A stretch of DNA of 64,000 nucleotides from Halalkaliarchaeum desulfuricum (GTDB lineage: Archaea > Halobacteriota > Halobacteria > Halobacteriales > Haloferacaceae). A program made the translations under genes and the position numbers. Position 1 is the first letter of the stretch; the number at the start of each line of letters is the position of its first letter. Location of the stretch: contig NZ_CP025066.1 of the NCBI RefSeq assembly GCF_002952775.1, positions 3,162,001-3,226,000 on the forward strand, read 5' to 3'. This document shows, one piece after another, positions 60,151 through 64,000 of the stretch. The notes under the pieces are model-generated. The model was not told the DNA's origin, ran no database searches, and saw nothing but the letters and a program-made list of their open reading frames with translations.

Positions 60151-61446
60151 ATGCCAGAAGATTCGGACGGCTACCGGTTCGACACGAGAAGCGTTCACGA
60201 CGGCGAAGCGCCCGACCCCGCAACGAACGCGCGGGCGCCGCCGATCCACCAGACGACGTCGTACGTCTTCGACGACGCCGACCACGCGGCTCGACTGTTC
60301 GCACTCGAGGAGGAAGGATTCATCTACAGTCGCCTGTTGAACCCGACGGTCGCCCGGCTTGGCGAGAAGCTCGCCTCGCTGGAGGGTGGCGTCGGCGCGG
60401 TTCCGACCGCGTCCGGGATGGCCGCACTGGACCTGGCGACGTTCCTGCTCGCGGAATCCGGCGACAACATTGTCACCGCCTCGTCGCTATACGGTGGGAC
60501 ATACACCTACCTCACCCACTCGGTCGAGCGTCGGGGGATCGAGACGCGGTTCGTCGACACCCTCGATTACGAGGCCTACGAGGAGGCGATCGACGACGAC
60601 ACCGCCTATCTCCACTGTGAAACCATCGGCAACCCGGCGCTGGACATCCCAGACCTCCAGCGGCTTGCCGACATCGCACACGACAACGGGATCCCCTTCT
60701 TCGTCGACAACACGTTCGCGACGCCGGTGCAGTGTCGCCCCCTCGAACACGGCGCAGATCTCGTCTGGGAGTCGACGACGAAGTGGATCCACGGGGCGGG
60801 CTCGACGATCGGCGGCGTACTCGTCGACGGGGGCTCGTTCCCGTGGGCGGAGTACGCCGACGACTACCCCGAAATCGCCCAGGAGAACCCGGCGTATCAC
60901 GGCGTCAACTTCGCCGAACGGTTCGGCGACGCCGCGTTCACCTACGCCGCGATCGCCCGCGGCCTTCGCGACATCGGCAGCGCCCAGTCCCCGTTCGACG
61001 CGTGGGTGACCCTCCAGAAGCTCGAGACGCTACCGCTCCGGATCCAGCGCCACGTCGAGAACGCCCAGGCCGTCGCGGAATACCTCGCCGAGCACCCGGA
61101 GGTGTCGTGGGTGAACTACCCCGGCCTCGAGAGCCATCCGACCCACGACGAGGCCACCGAGTATCTCGACGGCTACGGGAGCATGATCACGTTCGGCCTG
61201 GAAGAAGGCTACGAGGCCGCCAGAACCACCGTCGAATCGACGGAGCTGGCGTCGCTGCTCGCGAACGTCGGCGACGCGAAGACGCTCGTGATCCATCCGG
61301 CCAGCACCACCCACCAGCAGCTCTCCGATGCGGAACTCGAGGCGGCGGGCGTCACCGACGACATGGTGCGGCTGTCGGTCGGCATCGAGGATCCACAGGA
61401 TATCATCGAAGACCTCGAGGCGGCCATCGAGACGGCGACGTCGTAG
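60151..61446 (+). CDS. metY: O-acetylhomoserine sulfhydrylase
   Basis: A 431-residue fold-type I PLP enzyme of the Cys/Met metabolism family. It has PIHQTTSYVF (residues about 30-39), YSRLLNPTVARLGEKLASLEGG, ASGMAA, the substrate-pocket YGGTYTYL, and the PLP lysine in ESTTKWIHGAGSTIGG. The C-terminus HPASTTHQQLS is typical. The length of about 430 fits O-acetylhomoserine aminocarboxypropyltransferase, which makes homocysteine from O-acetylhomoserine and sulfide, rather than the 380-residue cystathionine enzymes. No acetyltransferase partner gene is adjacent. Confidence 0.92.
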   Translation: MPEDSDGYRFDTRSVHDGEAPDPATNARAPPIHQTTSYVFDDADHAARLFALEEEGFIYSRLLNPTVARLGEKLASLEGGVGAVPTASGMAALDLATFLLAESGDNIVTASSLYGGTYTYLTHSVERRGIETRFVDTLDYEAYEEAIDDDTAYLHCETIGNPALDIPDLQRLADIAHDNGIPFFVDNTFATPVQCRPLEHGADLVWESTTKWIHGAGSTIGGVLVDGGSFPWAEYADDYPEIAQENPAYHGVNFAERFGDAAFTYAAIARGLRDIGSAQSPFDAWVTLQKLETLPLRIQRHVENAQAVAEYLAEHPEVSWVNYPGLESHPTHDEATEYLDGYGSMITFGLEEGYEAARTTVESTELASLLANVGDAKTLVIHPASTTHQQLSDAELEAAGVTDDMVRLSVGIEDPQDIIEDLEAAIETATS

Positions 61447-61475
61447 CGTGCGACAGGTAGCGAGGCGCAGTTCCA

Positions 61476-62090
61476 CTAGCAATCGATGCCGTTCTCGCCG
61501 CCGCGGGCGTCGACCTCGGCAGCCACCCGAACCGCCCCGGCCGCGAGCTGTGCCACCCGGATCGGCTCGGGAACGACCCCCTCGGACTCGTCGCGGTTGT
61601 CGCGTTCGTCGGGGGTTGCCGCCCGGACGATCTCGTCGGCCCGGTCCTCGCTACAGCCGACCGCGCGGACGTACAGTCGACCCTCCCCGACGTCGACGGC
61701 ACGTCTCGGTGGCAGCGTTCGGTAGATCTGCAGTCGCTCTTCGAGGGCTGCTCCTGAAAAGTGTTCCCGGAGGGCCGGTTCGAGGCCGGGGCTCGACTCG
61801 AAGGAGATCGAAAGCACCGGTCGGTCGACGCCGTCGTGGATCCGGTGGAGGTCATAGAGGTTGAACCACGCCGGAGCGATTCCCGAAAGCAGAACTGCTC
61901 GGCAGTCTTCACGATCGAGACGGTCGAAAAGCGACAGAACAGACTCCGTGGCCTCCAGCCCGCCGACGGTACAGCTTGCGAGCGAAAACCCGTCGACGAC
62001 CCGATCGACACGGACGAGTGCCCCGGCGAGGTAGCTCCGCTCGGCGGCGTCGGAGGTGGCGATGCCCAGCAGCCTGGCGCCCGGTTTCAT
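61476..62090 (-). CDS. DUF99-family protein (endonuclease dU-like)
   Basis: A 204-residue DUF99 protein: MKPGARLLGIATSDAA, GTxVRVDRVVDGFSL-type text (here LVRVDRVVDGFSLASCTVGGLEATESVLSLF), DCRAVLLSGIAPAWFNLYDLHRIHDGVDRPVLSISFE. DUF99 family members include an archaeal deoxyuridine endonuclease described as endonuclease dU; that activity here is inferred by family only. Convergent with metY. Confidence 0.85.
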   Translation of the reverse strand: MKPGARLLGIATSDAAERSYLAGALVRVDRVVDGFSLASCTVGGLEATESVLSLFDRLDREDCRAVLLSGIAPAWFNLYDLHRIHDGVDRPVLSISFESSPGLEPALREHFSGAALEERLQIYRTLPPRRAVDVGEGRLYVRAVGCSEDRADEIVRAATPDERDNRDESEGVVPEPIRVAQLAAGAVRVAAEVDARGGENGIDC

Positions 62091-62114
62091 TCCCAGGGAG
62101 TCACTCCCCTGCGA

Positions 62115-62291
62115 TCACTCGCCTTTGATCTCCTTGAGCCGGTCGAGGAGTTCGTCGTTGGACGCTTCGAACTCGAACTCGACGCTCCCCTCGTGGTCGT
62201 TTTCGGCCGTCTGGATCCCACCAGAGTCCTCGAAATCGGCGTCGAGTTCCTGTTTCTCCTGTTCGGATTCGTCGTAGCTCCCGAAGCCCAT
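62115..62291 (-). CDS. DUF5786-family small protein
   Basis: A 58-residue acidic protein starting MGFGSYDESEQEKQ, with a C-terminal helix (EASNDELLDRLKEIKGE). It matches the very conserved haloarchaeal DUF5786 family, which has no known role. The ATG giving MGFGSYDES is the family start; an in-frame codon four residues upstream is not used. Confidence 0.85.
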   Translation of the reverse strand: MGFGSYDESEQEKQELDADFEDSGGIQTAENDHEGSVEFEFEASNDELLDRLKEIKGE

Positions 62292-62410
62292 ACGAAGACT
62301 CATAGCCGTTCCGTAGGGAAAAATCCCCCGCCCGTTGTTGTGCGTGTCATCGGCGGGCGCGAGACGGCCTCGGCCGCTGGCTTTTCCTCGCCAGCGGTCG
62401 ATCGATCGGT

Positions 62411-63037
62411 ATGGAGCCGATTACCGTCACCGACGGCGCAGAACGGTTCACCTGCAACGCCTACCTCCTGACGGAGGGGACGACGACACTCGTGGACGTG
62501 GGAACCGTCCCCGGAGTCGAAGACGAGGTTGCCGAGCACGTCGAGGGGCTCGATCGGGTGGTGCTCACCCACCAGCACGGCGATCACGTCGCGGAACTCG
62601 ACGCAATCCTCGATCGGTTCGATCCGGACTGTTACGCCTACGCCGATCATCCCGGGCGGACACACGCGATCGACGACGGCGACGAGATACGGATCGGAAC
62701 CGAGACCGCCGAGGTCGTCTACACGCCGGGACACGCCGACGATCACGTCAGTCTGGTCGGCGAAACCGCGCTGTTCAGCGGCGACGTCGTCGTCTACAAC
62801 GACGGCGCGTTCGACGACGGTTCCTTCGGCCGGACCGACATGGCCGGCCAGTCCCGGGAGCGACTGATCGAGAGCCTGGAGACGCTGCTCGATCGACTCC
62901 CCGACTCCGTGACTGCAATGTACGCCGGCCACGGAGACCCCTTCGAGGCGAGTTCGGACGGCGATTCCGTCAGTGACGTGATCGAACGGGCGCTGCGGCG
63001 GGCAAAGCGGCGGGAACCCAAATATCCCGACGAGTGA
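62411..63037 (+). CDS. MBL-fold metallohydrolase
   Basis: A 208-residue metallo-beta-lactamase-fold hydrolase: NAYLLTEGTTTLVDVG, the dizinc motif LTHQHGDHVAELDAI (THxHxDH with Gln at the second position), TPGHADDHVSLVG with the next His, LFSGDVV with the bridging Asp, and the last His in MYAGHGDPF. Glyoxalase-II-like layout; substrate unknown. Confidence 0.9.
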   Translation: MEPITVTDGAERFTCNAYLLTEGTTTLVDVGTVPGVEDEVAEHVEGLDRVVLTHQHGDHVAELDAILDRFDPDCYAYADHPGRTHAIDDGDEIRIGTETAEVVYTPGHADDHVSLVGETALFSGDVVVYNDGAFDDGSFGRTDMAGQSRERLIESLETLLDRLPDSVTAMYAGHGDPFEASSDGDSVSDVIERALRRAKRREPKYPDE

Positions 63038-63061
63038 GCAGGGAGGAGACTCCCGGGAACG

Positions 63062-64000
63062 TCAGCCGCTTCCCCGGCCGAGCAGTTCCCCGGTCGTCTC
63101 GGCGACCCCTTGCAGCGACGGCACCGCGTCGTCGACAGTGAGAAGCAGTCCCGTCGTCGCCGCCGAGAGGGCAAGCGGGAACCAGAACGTGACGACCCGA
63201 CCCAAAAGCGCGATCGAGAGCCCGTCGACGAACGGGACGCCGGCGGCGACGTACACCAGCGCGAGCGTCCCCTCGAACGTCCCCGTACCGCCGGGAGAGA
63301 TCGGCGCGAGGCTCACCAGATACGCGAGATACGTGCCGACGAACGCGACCGTCACGCCGGCGTCGACACCCAGCGTGACGGCGACGACGTAGATCTTGAG
63401 GGGATACACCACCCACAGGAGAAACGCGAGCGCGTACAGCCAGTACCGGCTACGACGGTCCAGCAACGTCCCCGCCTCCCGGAGAACCGACCGAAACGTC
63501 GAGATTCCGCGGGAGAGCGGGCCTGCCTCCTGGCCGGCGCCGTCCGCGGCGATCGGCTCGGCGGTCGAATACTCGTCTACAGTCGACTCCTCGGACGCCA
63601 CGGGGCCCGATCCGTCCCGTTTTCGCCGCCGCAACAGCGAAAACAGCACCGAGAGAACAGCGACGACGCCGACGAATCCCCCGACGGCGGCGTACGCGCC
63701 CGAGGAAACCGTCACGTCCGTCCGGGTGACCGCGACGGCGACAGTGCCGACGACGAGCACCGCAAGCGGGGGCAGCGAGACGTACTTCTGGGCGAGCAGC
63801 ACCGACGAAAGGGTGTCGTACGCGGCGTCGGTCGTCCGCTCGAACAGGTACACCGTTGCAGCCATCCCGCCCAGTTTCGAGGAGGGAGTTGCGCTCTCGA
63901 CGAACGTGCCCGCAAGCGTCACCACGGCGGCCAGTCGGAACGAAACCCCGGTCCCGGCCCGGTCGAGGAGATACTGCCACTGGTAGGCGACGACTCCGAG
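63062..64000 (-). CDS. UPF0104 / lysylphosphatidylglycerol-synthase-TM flippase-like protein (5' end beyond window)
   Basis: Partial: the coding frame is open from 64000 leftward to its stop at 63062, so the start lies outside. About 312 residues are seen, with several membrane helices, a charged cytosolic insert (RRRKRDGSGPVASEESTVDEYS), and VSLAPISPGGTGTFEGTLALVYVAAGVP, the conserved LPG_synthase_TM signature. Such proteins move or handle lipid-linked substrates; the actual substrate is unknown. Confidence 0.82.
   Translation of the reverse strand, partial: LGVVAYQWQYLLDRAGTGVSFRLAAVVTLAGTFVESATPSSKLGGMAATVYLFERTTDAAYDTLSSVLLAQKYVSLPPLAVLVVGTVAVAVTRTDVTVSSGAYAAVGGFVGVVAVLSVLFSLLRRRKRDGSGPVASEESTVDEYSTAEPIAADGAGQEAGPLSRGISTFRSVLREAGTLLDRRSRYWLYALAFLLWVVYPLKIYVVAVTLGVDAGVTVAFVGTYLAYLVSLAPISPGGTGTFEGTLALVYVAAGVPFVDGLSIALLGRVVTFWFPLALSAATTGLLLTVDDAVPSLQGVAETTGELLGRGSG

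Overview
The window is chromosomal DNA of a halophilic archaeon (class Halobacteria). Evidence: very high GC with GC-rich third codon positions, strongly acidic proteins, many leaderless genes with a TATA-like box 25-30 nt upstream of the start codon, Tat/lipobox leaders, and lineage-specific proteins (HalX response regulator, TrmB regulator, DUF5786, DUF5788, SWIM zinc-finger protein, an Hvo_1808-type surface protein with a PGF-like C-terminal anchor, archaeal primase PriL, aIF1A). The genus cannot be fixed from sequence alone; a haloferacalean is a guess. About 75 coding genes, one tRNA and several gene remnants are listed.

Layout. 0-9 kb: thioesterase, glutaredoxin-like protein, cobalamin adenosyltransferase, CBS protein, a DUF411 lipoprotein followed by a reductive-dehalogenase-like corrinoid/Fe-S protein, a His-rich repeat protein, a membrane wHTH regulator, a redoxin, and an Lrp regulator with aminotransferase. 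9-19 kb: HalX regulator, TrmB regulator, guaB, VOC protein, a decayed VapBC pair, a two-gene PH-domain membrane operon and a tungstate/molybdate ABC operon. 19-27 kb: mostly conserved haloarchaeal hypotheticals, a FlaD/E-domain protein, a double-thioredoxin disulfide oxidoreductase, a phosphoesterase, an intact AbrB/VapC pair and IMP cyclohydrolase. 27-34 kb is the most accessory part: an ethylbenzene-dehydrogenase-type haem-binding protein, a divergent glutamyl-tRNA reductase, AT-rich DNA with truncated genes, and a multicopper oxidase. 34-42 kb is core: HIT protein, prs, OsmC, aIF1A-priL, SWIM protein, PAC2 and UspA. At 42.4-42.6 kb lies tRNA-Gln with a partial copy of its 3' end. 43-64 kb: DtxR regulator with ferritin-like protein, GNAT, surface metalloprotease-like protein, nicotinate phosphoribosyltransferase, an AOR-family protein, prepilin peptidase, cupin, CstA, a Get3/ArsA ATPase with a coupled small protein, a CobW GTPase, a CoA-transferase pair, O-acetylhomoserine sulfhydrylase, DUF99, an MBL hydrolase, and the 3' part of a UPF0104 flippase-like gene running off the right end.

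How the genes fit together. Several genes concern metals and redox cofactors: cobalamin adenosyltransferase near a corrinoid-type RdhA homologue; a tungstate importer and, 30 kb away, a protein of the tungsten-enzyme AOR family that has lost its Fe-S cysteines; a haem-binding lipoprotein beside a second-type HemA; copper (multicopper oxidase, DUF411); iron (DtxR plus ferritin-like protein); and a CobW metallochaperone. The strongest leads for something new are the RdhA-like/DUF411 unit, the cysteine-less AOR, the HemA/haem-protein pair, the triplicated translational start in the tungstate operon, and the Get3-coupled small protein.
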